From: Ectobius pallidus
Taxonomy: Eukaryota > Arthropoda > Insecta > Blattodea > Ectobiidae
Assembly: GCA_964059195.1 (NCBI GenBank)
Contig: CAXKWD010000007.1
Span: 62,434,705-62,498,704, forward strand
Direction: 5' to 3'
Length of the DNA stretch: 64,000 nt
Shown here: piece after piece, positions 1-9,269 of the stretch
How positions within the stretch are numbered: position 1 is the stretch's first letter
How the letters are laid out: each line of letters begins with the position of its first letter
The notes under the pieces: generated by a model
What the model saw: only the letters and a program-made list of their open reading frames with translations
Database searches by the model: none
What the model was told of the DNA's origin: nothing
Translations under genes and position numbers: made by a program

Positions 1-50
1 TTATTGTCTCTGTTGGACACTACATGATAATATTATAGGAGAAAAATTCC

Positions 51-122
51 TCCGGCACTGGGACTTGAACCCAGGACCTTTGGCTATTCGCGCCAATGCT
101 CTACCAACTGAGCAAAGCCGGA
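51..122 (-). tRNA. tRNA-like sequence, GAA anticodon position (minus-strand arm)
   Basis: This 72-base sequence folds as a cloverleaf: acceptor arm TCCGGCT/TGCCGGA, D arm GCTC-loop-GAGC, anticodon stem TTGGC/GCCAA, five-base variable loop, and T arm CTGGG-TTCAAGT-CCCAG. The seven-base anticodon loop is GCGAATA, so the anticodon position reads GAA (Phe). Position 33 is C instead of the nearly invariant U, and no CCA is encoded. Bases 8-9 are TT where the plus-strand copy has TA. It is more likely a tRNA-derived SINE head or pseudogene than a working tRNA. Confidence 0.5.
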
Positions 123-323
123 GCTCAATTCGCAGCGCCAGATGGATGCTTATATATCTGTCTTGAATGTTAACTGTACAATAACAGTGGGAGCCCGGTC
201 ACAAAAATCACTACTTAGTGTGCCTCACAGTACTGCATATGACATAACTTGTCTGTCTGTGAGGTAGACCATTAGGGCATTCAGTCATAGGAGAGAAGTT
301 CCATCAGGCGCTGCGAATTGAGC

Positions 324-395
324 TCCGGCTTAGCTCAGTTGGTAGAGCATTGGCGCGAATAGCCAAAGGTCCTGGGTTCAAGTCCCAGTGCCGGA
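324..395 (+). tRNA. tRNA-like sequence, GAA anticodon position (plus-strand arm)
   Basis: Mirror partner of the copy at 51-122, with the same cloverleaf and the same C33. Here the internal A box is canonical (TAGCTCAGTTGG) and the B box is GGTTCAAGTCC, so RNA polymerase III could plausibly recognise it. No T-run terminator follows at once; a TTTTT lies a few bases downstream at about 400-404. A functional tRNA-Phe is doubtful because of C33. Confidence 0.5.
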
Positions 396-423
396 GGAAT
401 TTTTCTCCTGTAATATTATTATA

Positions 424-540
424 TCACCTCGCTCTGATTGGTTTCGGTGTGTTCATTACGATAAACTGACTGCATTTCACAACAATAAGTATATTATAGT
501 TTTCTTGTTACTATGGGCAATAAAATAATATTTTCATATT
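424..540 (+). repeat. Dispersed repeat, copy 1 of 2 in window
   Basis: The segment beginning CACCTCGCTCTGATTGG and running through GTGTTCATTACGA and TTACTATGGGCAA recurs at about 28395-28510 in the same orientation with scattered substitutions. The upstream neighbours differ: the tRNA foldback here and a SINE there. From 541 to 904 I see only AT-rich sequence with no recognisable feature. Confidence 0.6.
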
Positions 541-904
541 TTAATTAATGTTTATTCTGACATTCGCATTTAAGTCATATTTATTTCGTCTTTATCTCGA
601 TACCTATCAATTTTATAAAGAAATGTGTTTTACAAAAACTGTTCATTTTAATTTTCTCTACAACTTTACTCTGGTAAGTTTTTATGGTATCGCCGACTGT
701 AATGGAGATAATGTATAACATTTGAAAATGGATAAAGTAAAATACTCCCTAAGTCATTTTGACAGAAAAATGGATATAGCCATTTTATTAATAGCCTAAT
801 AGATAGAAGTATTGAGTTTATTATTCATATTAAAATCGTTAGAGCCATTTTTCTAAGAATTATTATTTTTTTTTAGTTTAAATGTGAAGTCCCCTTAGTA
901 TTTC

Positions 905-1130
905 AGTTGTAAAAACCAAATTACGGGCGGTTCGATAAAATTCCGAAAAAGTTCTTAATTCAAAAAATGAAGTAAATATAATGAACCCTTTACACGCTGT
1001 GCTTGCCCACAAACAGACGGACAGACAGACGTCATTCCAAAAAACATCTTTTTCGGTTTCTAGACATCGTGAAACATGTTTCCCCGGTGTTTTTTCGATC
1101 TCTTTTTTTGTCACGATCACAATATTACGT
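905..1130 (-). repeat. Dispersed repeat, copy 1 (partner at 51865-52070)
   Basis: On the minus strand this runs TGTGATCGTGACAAAA, then GGGAAACATGTTTCAC, then GTCTGTCTGTCCGTCTG, then GGTTCATTATATTTAC. The same blocks occur in the same order on the plus strand at 51865-52070. Short open frames in it look accidental. Confidence 0.6.
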
Positions 1131-1132
1131 AA

Positions 1133-1384
1133 ATGGCTTGGTTCCAGATGTAGCTATCTGCAAAATTTTCAATTTTGGGATTTTTGCACCAACAGACTCA
1201 CAATAAGATTATCTGTAAGTTCCCAATGTTTCAAACTGATATGTTTAAAAATGGCGTTACTAACCAACCAAAGTACCAAAGTAGTTATGTGAAAAATGTT
1301 GATTTTATATTTATTTCTGAACTTTACTTTGCTTGTACTGTAAAATAATGTTTTCGCAGATAGCCATATTTGGAACCAAGCCAT
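1133..1384. repeat. Small foldback (MITE-like) element
   Basis: ATGGCTTGGTTCCAGATG at the left end is answered at 1352-1384 by its imperfect reverse complement; about 31 bases on each side match with a few changes. Total length is about 252 bases. I cannot define a target-site duplication. From 1385 to 1642 nothing is recognisable. Confidence 0.45.
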
Positions 1385-1642
1385 CGGTATATGCGAGAAA
1401 GTAAAACTTAGATAATCTTAAGTAAGATATTGTTATTTCATATTCTAGGATAACGAGACGTATTGAAAAGAAATTTAGTATAGTTAATCAGCACTAGATA
1501 TAGTTAAGTCTTAGATCTATTTGGATCCATTCGGTTGGAAAGATATTTATTTGTTATTACCTATCATTAAATATTATTTTTGAACCAAGCAGGCAAGAAT
1601 TTTGTACGTGCTACCATTCTTAATTTTGCGAATATTCTATTA

Positions 1643-2469
1643 CTAGCTTAAAAGACCCGGCGTCGGACGGGTTTTTTATTTTGTAATTGGAAATTAACTT
1701 ATGAAGGATTTTCGATTTTTAAATTCTAGGTCCTTATATAGGTATTTATAATTTGAAAAAGGAAGAACGACTTATTACACTCAAACTATTCCCTCAGAAA
1801 ACGCTTGATATAGTTTTTTATGGCTCATAGAAGATGTAGAATTTTGCATCCCATCGCTTGTACAGTGCACAGCAAGCCTGGTAGAGGTTCAAATAAGAAG
1901 AAACAGAAATTCCTGTAACATAAAATTGTAATATCGAGGCGGAAAATTTGATTTCCCACTCTCATGTTACCATAAAACTGTTTTGGGGATGAAATTAAAC
2001 AGAAAGCAATATCACTTTCATACTTCTCTCTCCAGAAACCTGCGATATAATAATATACACATTACCATACCTCGTTTTGTTTTCTCTTTGTCCAGGGTAG
2101 AGAAAGTTATGTAACTGCATTATTTTCGTGGATTTCATTCTGTAATAATTATTTATAACATGAATTATATTGATAACTTATCTTATTTGTCAAACTTGCA
2201 GTTCATTTTTTTTTCCAAACCCATCTGATACCATTGGCAACAATATGTTCTGTGATTTGGATTTCATAATTCTGTGTAAAAAGGGATTAAGTATTCTCAA
2301 AAACATTTGATTTTTGGCATTTAAAATCAAAATTTTGCAAAATCCTTTCTTAGTAAGCACTTACATTATGAAACGAAGGTACTGCCAATATTCCAAGTCT
2401 CTACCTGTTATAGTTTAGGCTCTACGTTGATTCCTGTCAGTCAGTCAGTCAGGACAAAGCCTTTTATAT
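1643..2469 (-). mobile_element. Non-autonomous Helitron, family 2, copy 1
   Basis: Read on the minus strand, the 3' end is a stem-loop (ACCCG...CGGGT) followed about ten bases later by CTAG (1643-1646) and then T, the classical Helitron terminus inserted before T. The other end carries (CTGA)n and a TATATAAAAGGC start. No Rep/helicase gene is present. It holds an extra block at about 1990-2215 that copy 2 lacks. Its 5' end adjoins copy 2, with the solo LTR inserted at the junction. Confidence 0.65.
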
Positions 2470-2760
2470 TGTGACAAAGCCCAGAAAAGCCTAGAAACTG
2501 ATAGAAGAACGACTCGGCAGGAAGGCGCTAGAATTAGAGACATCTAGAAAGGGACGGCCCTCTTATTGCTGATTGGAGCCGCGCGCCGACGGGTGCGGCC
2601 TACTCCCTGGCACGGCGCGGTGAGTGACGGTGCGCGCTCGTGGGAGTGGCCAGAGGTGGAGCCACGCGCTAAGGGCTGTGACGGCGCATCGCGCGGACAT
2701 TCTAGACCATGCGCGGGTGGAGAGCTTTCCAGACCTCGACTCTGGAATATTCGTCGGGCC

Positions 2761-2768
2761 TATATATA
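2761..2768 (+). promoter_or_regulatory. TATA box of the solo LTR
   Basis: TATATATA followed by AGGGCGGCGAGC lies about 25-30 bases before a TCAGTC initiator-like motif repeated near 2790. This is the spacing expected for the U3/R boundary of an LTR. Confidence 0.6.
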
Positions 2769-3333
2769 GGGCGGCGAGCGAGCAGAGGCAGTCAGTCAAT
2801 GAAGGAGAGTAACAGTTCAGTTCAGTTCAGTTCAGTACAGCGAAGAGTCCGTGAAGAGTCAGAGTCAGCGAGAGGCAGTCCGTGAGTAGCGGCGAGCGTC
2901 AGCGTCAGAGGGTGAGCTGGACGGAGGGAATCGATCAGCGCAGCTGAAGACTTGGGAAGCTGAGGAGCCAGTGACCGGAGGGACTAGTGTGACCGGAGGG
3001 ACCCGCGAGCGGAAGACCTAGTCAACGGGGAACTAGTGACCGGAGAGAAGAGTGAACGGAGGAACTAGTGAACGGAAGAGCTGGTGAGCTGATCTGGGCT
3101 GAGGCAGTGCCGTCCCGGGGGACTCTGCGCGACGGGTGGATCGTACAGCGGCAGCGAGGACTGTGGAGTTGACCGGCGCGACGTGGAATTATCTCGACTG
3201 GGAGTCCACACAGTGTGTGCGAACGGAACAGTGCTGTAATTAGGACTGAGCACAGTGAGAGTGAGCACTGAACAGGACAGTGAACTGGCGAATAGTCTGG
3301 AGTTTTCTGGCTGTATTGACAATTGTTGTAGGA

Positions 3334-3339
3334 AATAAA
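3334..3339 (+). terminator. Polyadenylation signal of the solo LTR
   Basis: AATAAA lies about 66 bases before the LTR 3' end, placing the R/U5 boundary near 3355-3375. Confidence 0.55.
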
Positions 3340-3414
3340 GAAACCTCCATCCTTCAATTATAAACTCGGTGTTCTGATTTTGAACCCCGACGAGCCCTTG
3401 TTACAATATAGTTA

Positions 3415-4066
3415 CTAGCTTAAAAGGCCCGGCGTCGTCCGGGTTTTTTATTTTGTAATTGGAAATTAACTTATGAAGGACTTTCGTTTTTTTTTATTCT
3501 AGGTCCTTATATAGGTATTTAGAATTTGAAATAGGAAGAACGACTTATCACACTCAAACTATTCCCTCAGAAAACGCTTGATATAGCTTTTTATGGCTCA
3601 TAGAGGATGTAGAATTTTGCATCCCATCACTTATACAGTACACAGCAAGCCTGGTAGGGGTTCAAATAAGAAGAAACAGAAATTTCGGTAAGATTAAATT
3701 GTATTGTCTTTGCGGAATATTTTATTTCTCACTCTCATGTTACCATAAACCCGTTTTGGGGATGAAATTAAACATAATTTATTTCCAAACCCATCTGAGA
3801 CCCACTGGCAACAATATGTTGCCATGCCAACTGTGATTTGGATTTCATAATTCTGTGTAAAAAGGGATTAAGTATATTAAAAAACATTTGATTTTTGGCA
3901 TTTAAAATCAAAATTTTTCAAAATCCTTTCTTAGTGACCACCTACATTATGAAACGAAGGTACTGTCAAAATTCCAAGTCTCTACCTATTACACTTTAGG
4001 CTCTACGTTGATTCTCTGTCAGTCAGTCAGTCAGTCTGTCAGGACAAAGCCTCTTATATATATAGA
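3415..4066 (-). mobile_element. Non-autonomous Helitron, family 2, copy 2
   Basis: The minus-strand 3' end has a perfect stem-loop CCCGG-loop-CCGGG (about 3426-3443), then a short spacer, then CTAG (3415-3418) followed by T. The 5' side reads TATATATATAAGAGGC and (CTGA)n. It lies head-to-tail with copy 1. The exact 5' TC is ambiguous within a TCTC run. Confidence 0.65.
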
Positions 4067-5303
4067 GAAGAGATGATAAGAGGAAGCTTTGTCTGTCTGT
4101 CTTCTGTCTTTCTTTCTGTCCGTCTGTTTGTCTGTGTGTCTGTCCAGCCAGATCTAGAGTAGAGATCTGAAATTTTTAACAGAGATGGACTGAAGGGTAT
4201 CCGAATGCAGCTCGAATCCGGATTTTGAATTTTAGCTTTCGTTCGCGAGTTATAAAAGAAATACCTGCAGAAAACGTGGTTTTTGGCGCTGGGGAAGCAT
4301 CAGTTTTCGCTATTACTTTTCAATTGTCAAATTAATTGCAGGTGGCCTTGCTCTAATGCCATAGCATCCAGAAAAGAAAGAGTAACTTATCGCTGAAATA
4401 TTATAACGCATGGAATTGTCGACCGCTTCGATTTTGCTAGCTTGCATTGCTTGAATCATTTGCTTATAACATTACAGTACGCAGAGATCTGAATTATTTT
4501 ACATAGGCGTGTGGAAGGGGGATCATGAATGTAGGCCTAAATGGGAAAATATTAATCGATTTAGACGAAACTCATTACGTTGCCAGGGAACTGGAATCTG
4601 AGGCCATTCCGGGCGATGCTTTCTATTCATGAAATACACCTCGAAGCCGGATTTTTAGCATTTTCGTTATTCGTCGTTTTAATTGTTTATGTTATTTTCA
4701 ATCATAATCATTGTTTAACAGAGCTCTCCATCTAAGTTAAGTTCCATTTTCCGGGCTAAGCTGCAATTAAAAAAAAAGTGCTTGCCCTTTATGAAAATTG
4801 AGGATATCACCAGATGTCAAAGCCGTTCTCTTCCCTTTCGTACAAATAAATAATAATCAATTTCCTTCATTTTAACCACTACAGACAATATTATTTCTAT
4901 TATTAGGCCTACTTTTATAGTGTTTCTATTAATCATTTACAATTCAAAACACAGTAACATAAATAACTATTTCAGCATTGAGAATATAATTTGCTCCATA
5001 AACTAGATGATTTAAATGTTTTTGACAATACACAAACGTAAGCAACTTAACGGTTTCATTTAAGAGTACTTAAGAATTCCTTTTCTCTCCATTCATTAAA
5101 ACCCCACAACTCCTTCCCGTAGCGAAGGATTTTTCAATAGGCTTATATTAGTTCGACTGTTCGTCTTACGACGTTCGACTGTTATAAATAACTTAACAGG
5201 CTCACACTAATTACAAAATTCGCTAGCGATCGTTTTGTTAACTTTCTGCTCGCCTGTCAAGTTGTATATAGGCCTAGTGGTTTTATGTCATAAGTAACTA
5301 TTA
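4067..5303. other. Unassigned AT-rich stretch
   Basis: A TGTC-rich tract at about 4090-4145 resembles a Helitron 5' region in the opposite orientation (TCTTATATATATAGAG, then GCTTTGTCTGTCTG), so a second, head-to-head element may begin near 4052. I cannot find its 3' end. Nothing else is recognisable before the SINE. Confidence 0.4.
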
Positions 5304-5709
5304 GTCCACCTCTCACGCAGCGGGCGCGGGCTCGATTCCTGGTCGGGACAAGTTACCTAGGTGAGGTTTCTTCCGGGGTTTTCCCTCACCTATGAGACAA
5401 AGTCAGGTAACTTTAGGCCCTTATGGTCCCCGGATATCACCTGGCCGTTATTATCATCTTCATCCCATCCTCGTCTTGTTCGGAAGTGAGTGGGTGTGTG
5501 AATGGTGTGTCTCGTCCTATGTGTTCGTGTTGTCTCGGAGGTGGCCCCGGCATTGGACTGATCACTAATCCGGGGAGGCCCTCCATGTCCTTGCCTGTAT
5601 GTGATTCAAAGATAATCCCTCTCCCGACAGGTCGCGGCCCTGTAAGGCGGGCGGCTTGGGTCGCTTAAATCCTAAAAGGGAGAGGTAAAACTATTAAGAA
5701 AGAAGAAGA
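5304..5709 (+). mobile_element. SINE family A, copy 1 (box A deleted)
   Basis: tRNA-derived SINE with B box GGGCTCGATTCC, a long unrelated body (CCTAGGTGAGGTTTCTTC, then CTCTCCCGACAGGTCGCGG) and an AAGAAAG tail. It is flanked by the 12-base duplication AAGTAACTATTA (5292-5303 and 5710-5721), so the insertion is complete. Compared with the copy at 19132 it keeps the first six bases but lacks the next 30 or so, which hold box A. Confidence 0.8.
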
Positions 5710-6215
5710 AAGTAACTATTATGAATGATTTACTTGTAATTGTTAATAAATACAATGTTTTAATTAGTTTGCAGTTAAGTAAATTATTTTTAAAACATCT
5801 AGCGATTGAACCTGTTAGGGCCTACTTATTTATAAATAATAAATCTTAGATTGAATGAGGTGCAGTATCCACATCTATAACATACACTAGGACCTTTGTC
5901 ATAAATCTTCAAGAACATTTTCTTCCAACAATTTTGTAGAAGATAATTAAATTCTGAAAATGTTATGAGCCAAATCATAAGAAGAACAACATGGGCTACC
6001 AAAACTCCCATGGTCAGGTGGCACAAGCACACAAGCTTGCGACATTTCATTAAAATATCGTAAAATTTCTAACTACACGGAAAACAAACAACAAAACTCA
6101 CCCATGTAACGGGACCAAGCTGTCGATGCTGAACGTCAATCAACATAATACAGAAATTATTATTTGTATAATAAACTGTTTTCATCTAAATAAAGAGGAT
6201 AGTGTGTACTACAAA
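5710..6215. other. Unassigned stretch between SINE and hAT element
   Basis: No recognisable gene. On the minus strand an ATGTTGATTGACGTTCAGC segment near 6105-6155 is followed by GGTGAGTT, which looks like a splice donor, but this is too little to call an exon. Positions 6208-6215 are the hAT target duplication. Confidence 0.35.
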
Positions 6216-6866
6216 CAGGCCCCGATTTTAAATGTGTAGACTGGACATTTTCCCAAGGCGGCAAACACAAGAAAGGTCGCCACATTTTTTATGGGAAATT
6301 TTTTCGTAAAAAAAAAACTTTATGCCAATTGAATTTAAAAGAATTACACTTGAAACAATGAAAAAATGAAAAACTTACATTAAGTTTCAGATTCTCGTTA
6401 TAAAGTAGAAATAAAGCAATAAAATATGTTTTTTATATAAACATATTGGTTTCAGTATACCAGTAATACACTTTTTACGAGCATAATTAAATATAATTTA
6501 GCATATAGGCCTATTTTAAAATTAGAAATAGGCAATTTTGCAATTTTGTAAAATTTCAAAGATTCACTAGTCTTTAGACAAATTTTTATAAATGAAATTA
6601 ACATATCAATCATGCATTTTTCGCCAAAAGTATTTACTTTTATTTTAGAAAAAAAATTATTTGTGAAGCCAAGGTAGTGAGTGATTGGATTACTTACAAT
6701 AATAAAATGCTGTAGGAATACTAATGGTTGATACTTGGGTAAATCACAAACTTAACACTGAAACAACAACTTTGGGACGAGGTGGGTGGGGGTAAAAGTA
6801 AAAAATGAAAGGGGGCGGTTATATAAAGCTATGTCCAGGGTGCGAAGTATCTGAAATCGGGACCTG
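6216..6866. mobile_element. Non-autonomous hAT element (651 bp)
   Basis: The ends are CAGGCCCCGATTT and, reversed, CAGGTCCCGATTT. Internally both ends share a GGACAT block about 25 bases in. The eight-base duplication ACTACAAA lies at 6208-6215 and 6867-6874 and is perfect. Terminal CAGG and eight-base duplications are the hAT signature. No transposase is encoded. Confidence 0.8.
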
Positions 6867-6963
6867 ACTACAAACAACGCATCTGTAGATTCTCGGAGGT
6901 GCTATTCTCTCCTCAAAAAACAGGACATGCCTGTATTAACTATGTAATATAATTCGGCCTTAC

Positions 6964-7113
6964 CCTTGTTTTCGTTGACAGTGTAGCGGAGGTTCTTGAA
7001 CTCCATGTTAAGATGGTGCTTTGTCTCCTGAATCTCGATATCCAAATCCATATTGATGAGAGGCGGCGCTTGGACTCTGCACAGATCCCAACTTCACTCG
7101 CCTCTTCAAATGC
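6964..7113 (-). CDS. Candidate first coding exon of a host gene
   Basis: On the minus strand a plausible 3' splice site (CTGTTTCTACAG) precedes an exon beginning at 7113. The ATG is at 7051, and a good donor (AAGG|GTAAGG) ends the exon at 6964. It encodes about 29 residues beginning MDLDIEIQETKHHLNMEFKN and ending LRYTVNENK, leaving phase 1. Base and codon use are less AT-rich than the surroundings. The motif x-M-E-F-K-N-L-R-Y-T-V resembles the first strand of ABCG-type transporter nucleotide-binding domains (family knowledge, tentative). No second exon is recognised in the window. It could be a chance open frame; splice sites on both sides and coding-like composition are the only support. 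Confidence 0.35.
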
Positions 7114-7386
7114 CTGTAGAAACAGGTGTTCAATTCGATAAGCTCAATCACTTTCCAGATATCGCAACATTGTGATTAATAGCTGAGTACACTGAATTAT
7201 TAAGACGTGATAAAAGTTAATCAATTACAACTTTTTTTAAAAGAGTATCTTATCCATGGTACAGGAGAAAAAAATATATATATATTTTTTGCCTTCTCTG
7301 TGTACACCTGTGAGCATGCACTTGTAGTAAGAAATCTCCACTCCCTTTCAAATATACAGGTTGTAAGTTCTCAATTTAATTTTGTT

Positions 7387-8034
7387 CCATGAAACTTTTG
7401 TGCCAGTATGATACTGGTGGACGGGAAAAATATATGTCCGTCTGTCTCTCTGAACGCGTTATAACTCTAGTGTTCATGAAACTTAGCACACACTTATAAC
7501 GTTCATAGGAAGAAACCTATTGATTTTGGACCAAATCGGTTTATCTGTGTCGGAGTAACGATCAGTTAACGGGTTGGCAAATAACCACTCTATTACAAAG
7601 TCGCGTGGCTAACTCACTCAATGATTTAATAATTGTTTGCCCAATTCCAGATGAGTCAGATACTTAAAATTTGGCATACATATAGCTTATAGCCTGTAAC
7701 CGACGGAAATATTCCAAAAAGATTCCTTTTTAATTTTTTACATCCAAAACATTCAAAATGGCGGGCGCAACTTTAAGGTCTGTGCAGATCTTCTTTGGAG
7801 GCTTATAGTAGCTAAATGGTAGGTCGTATCAAAATACTAATTGTACCAGCAGTAACGGATTTTGAGTGATCTACAAGTTTGGTCCTATGACTTTTTTTGT
7901 CGTATCTCCATTGGCTGTTAGACAGAGTTACTTTTTTTATTTTAAGTACATTATGTTTATTTTCCTAATATTATGTAATTTTTGACACGCTTACAGGACA
8001 GCTAGAATCGTAAAACTTGACAGGAATAGTGGCA
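7387..8034 (-). repeat. Dispersed repeat interrupted by the hAT element
   Basis: Contains CCAGTATGATACTGG, GTCCGTCTGTCTCTC, ACCTATTGATTTTGGACC and a TCAGATACTTAAAATTTGG block. The first half is the reverse complement of the ends of the repeats at 14278-14620 and 18030-18375. The sequence resumes after the hAT insertion at 10785-11060, where a related ATGAGCTATAAACTTG block recurs, also seen at 49225-49405. From 7114 to 7386 I see no feature. Confidence 0.5.
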
Positions 8035-8220
8035 CATTCAACCAGTGGCGGCTCGTGGTCGGAAAATTAGGTGAAGATAAAAAAATGCCACATGCTTATG
8101 TTAATAACGGAATTCACCCGGTAGCGGCTCATGGCTCAAAACGAGGGCGTGCTGCAAACACCATTTCTTACAGCAAACTTAAAATATTTTTAGAAATTAT
8201 GAGTAGGCCTATCTAAACTG

Positions 8221-8331
8221 CTCGTCTCTTAATCCATCTCTGGGAACTCTCACGTGATTTTCTCTGCCCTAATTATTTTTTTGCTAATTTCTCTCGTCTC
8301 GTCGAACGTTGTGTGACGAGAGAAAATAGCA

Positions 8332-8396
<65 letters not shown>

Positions 8397-8511
8397 CAAC
8401 AATACTAATAATGATAATAATGATGATAATAATAATAACAACAGCAATAATAATAATAATTAGGGCAGGGAAAATCGCGTGAGAGTTCCCCGAAATGGAA
8501 TAAGAGACGAG
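8221..8511. mobile_element. Foldback element with 57-base TIRs enclosing a hairpin and a microsatellite
   Basis: CTCGTCTCTTAATCCATCTC at 8221 is answered at 8455-8511 by its reverse complement with few changes, to CCCTAATTATT. Inside, 8282-8300 and 8315-8333 form a second hairpin (GCTAATTTCTCTCGTC against GACGAGAGAAAATAGC). The remainder is the AAT microsatellite. No clear target duplication was found. Confidence 0.6.
8332..8460 (+). repeat. (AAT)n microsatellite
   Basis: Perfect AAT units to about 8392, then interrupted units with AAC and GAT. Any poly-Leu or poly-Asn open frame here is a product of the repeat. Confidence 0.95.
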
Positions 8512-8705
8512 AAAATAGTATTTTTAATGAGCGAGGTAGAGGAAGTCTCTTATTGTTCCCAGTGCGACAGAATATTTAATCGGGGTTGTGGAATCCGTGT
8601 TTTTCTGAATTTAACACATTCGAATTTGGCGGCGTCAGACGGTGGAAGATCTAACGTGCCCACCTCTTTCTCCGAGCTGACAGTATGAGCACAGTATAAG
8701 TATTA

Positions 8706-9269
8706 GGGCCTGTATTACCACCTGCCGACAAATCCTCCAGATACGTGACTTCCAGATAGCTTAACTGGAAGATGCCGTGTAATACCACCGCTGAACTGCT
8801 ACCGGCAAGAACGCAGTAAAACTTTGTAAAATGGTCCTTACCTCGCTGAGCAGAGGGGTGTGTTTGTTGTAGTTCGGTAGTCCTCCGCTAGGTGCGGCAG
8901 CTCGGATTTGTGTTTGTACAATTAAATTACATAACATATCGTTTTAAGTGCATTCATCTATTTTTTCAATTCTATTTCATTCATATGTGAACATAAAATG
9001 ACAATTTTATGTAAATTAAATCTTCCGGCATCAGTTCTAAAATTCAGGTGGCAAAAAAAGTTCGGCGCACTGCCATCTTGTTTCAACCAAGATTCCTAAC
9101 TAGCAGTTCGAAGCTTGTCAGCCACTCCATCCTCCTGCTAGCTTATCTGGAAGTTGTCTTGCCAGACAGACTTTGTCAGGAAATCACAATACGCAATTCT
9201 TGGCCAACTTCCAGATAGGTTCTCTATCTGGCAGATAAATATTATATCAGCAGGTCGTCATACAGGCCG
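8706..9269. mobile_element. PIF/Harbinger-like MITE (564 bp)
   Basis: The left end GGGCCTGTATTACCACCTGC and the reversed right end CGGCCTGTATGACGACCTGC match at 17 of 20 positions. The three-base duplication TTA lies at 8703-8705 and 9270-9272, typical of PIF/Harbinger. Subterminal CTTCCAGATAG motifs occur in both orientations near both ends and could be transposase-binding sites (inference). No coding capacity. Confidence 0.65.

Larger units (their letters stand above)
27..419. mobile_element. Foldback element with two tRNA-like inverted arms
   Basis: Positions 27-145 and 301-419 are reverse complements over about 119 bases with very few differences. They are separated by about 155 bases. 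Each arm contains one complete tRNA-like sequence plus identical flanks (CGCTGCGAATTGAG before it, GGAATTTTTCTCCT after it). Because the flanks are duplicated as well, this looks like an inverted duplication or a tRNA-derived foldback element and not two ordinary tRNA genes. Confidence 0.7.
2470..3405 (+). mobile_element. Solo LTR, Ty3/Gypsy-like
   Basis: This 936-base GC-rich block begins TGTGAC and ends GTTACA, a near-perfect terminal inverted repeat of LTR type. It is flanked by ATAT on both sides (2466-2469 and 3406-3409), a four-base duplication. It contains a TATA box at 2761, TTCAG tandem units at about 2815-2838 and an AATAAA at 3334. The neighbouring Helitron sequence supplies the pre-insertion context. 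No internal gag/pol region is present, so this is the product of LTR-LTR recombination. The four-base duplication fits Gypsy-type elements but does not prove the family. Confidence 0.75.

Noticed and set aside
6105..6155. Short minus-strand frame followed by GGTGAGTT
   Set aside because: Too short, no acceptor and no similarity; a splice-like word alone is expected by chance.
8250..8447. Poly-leucine open frame
   Set aside because: Produced by the AAT microsatellite.
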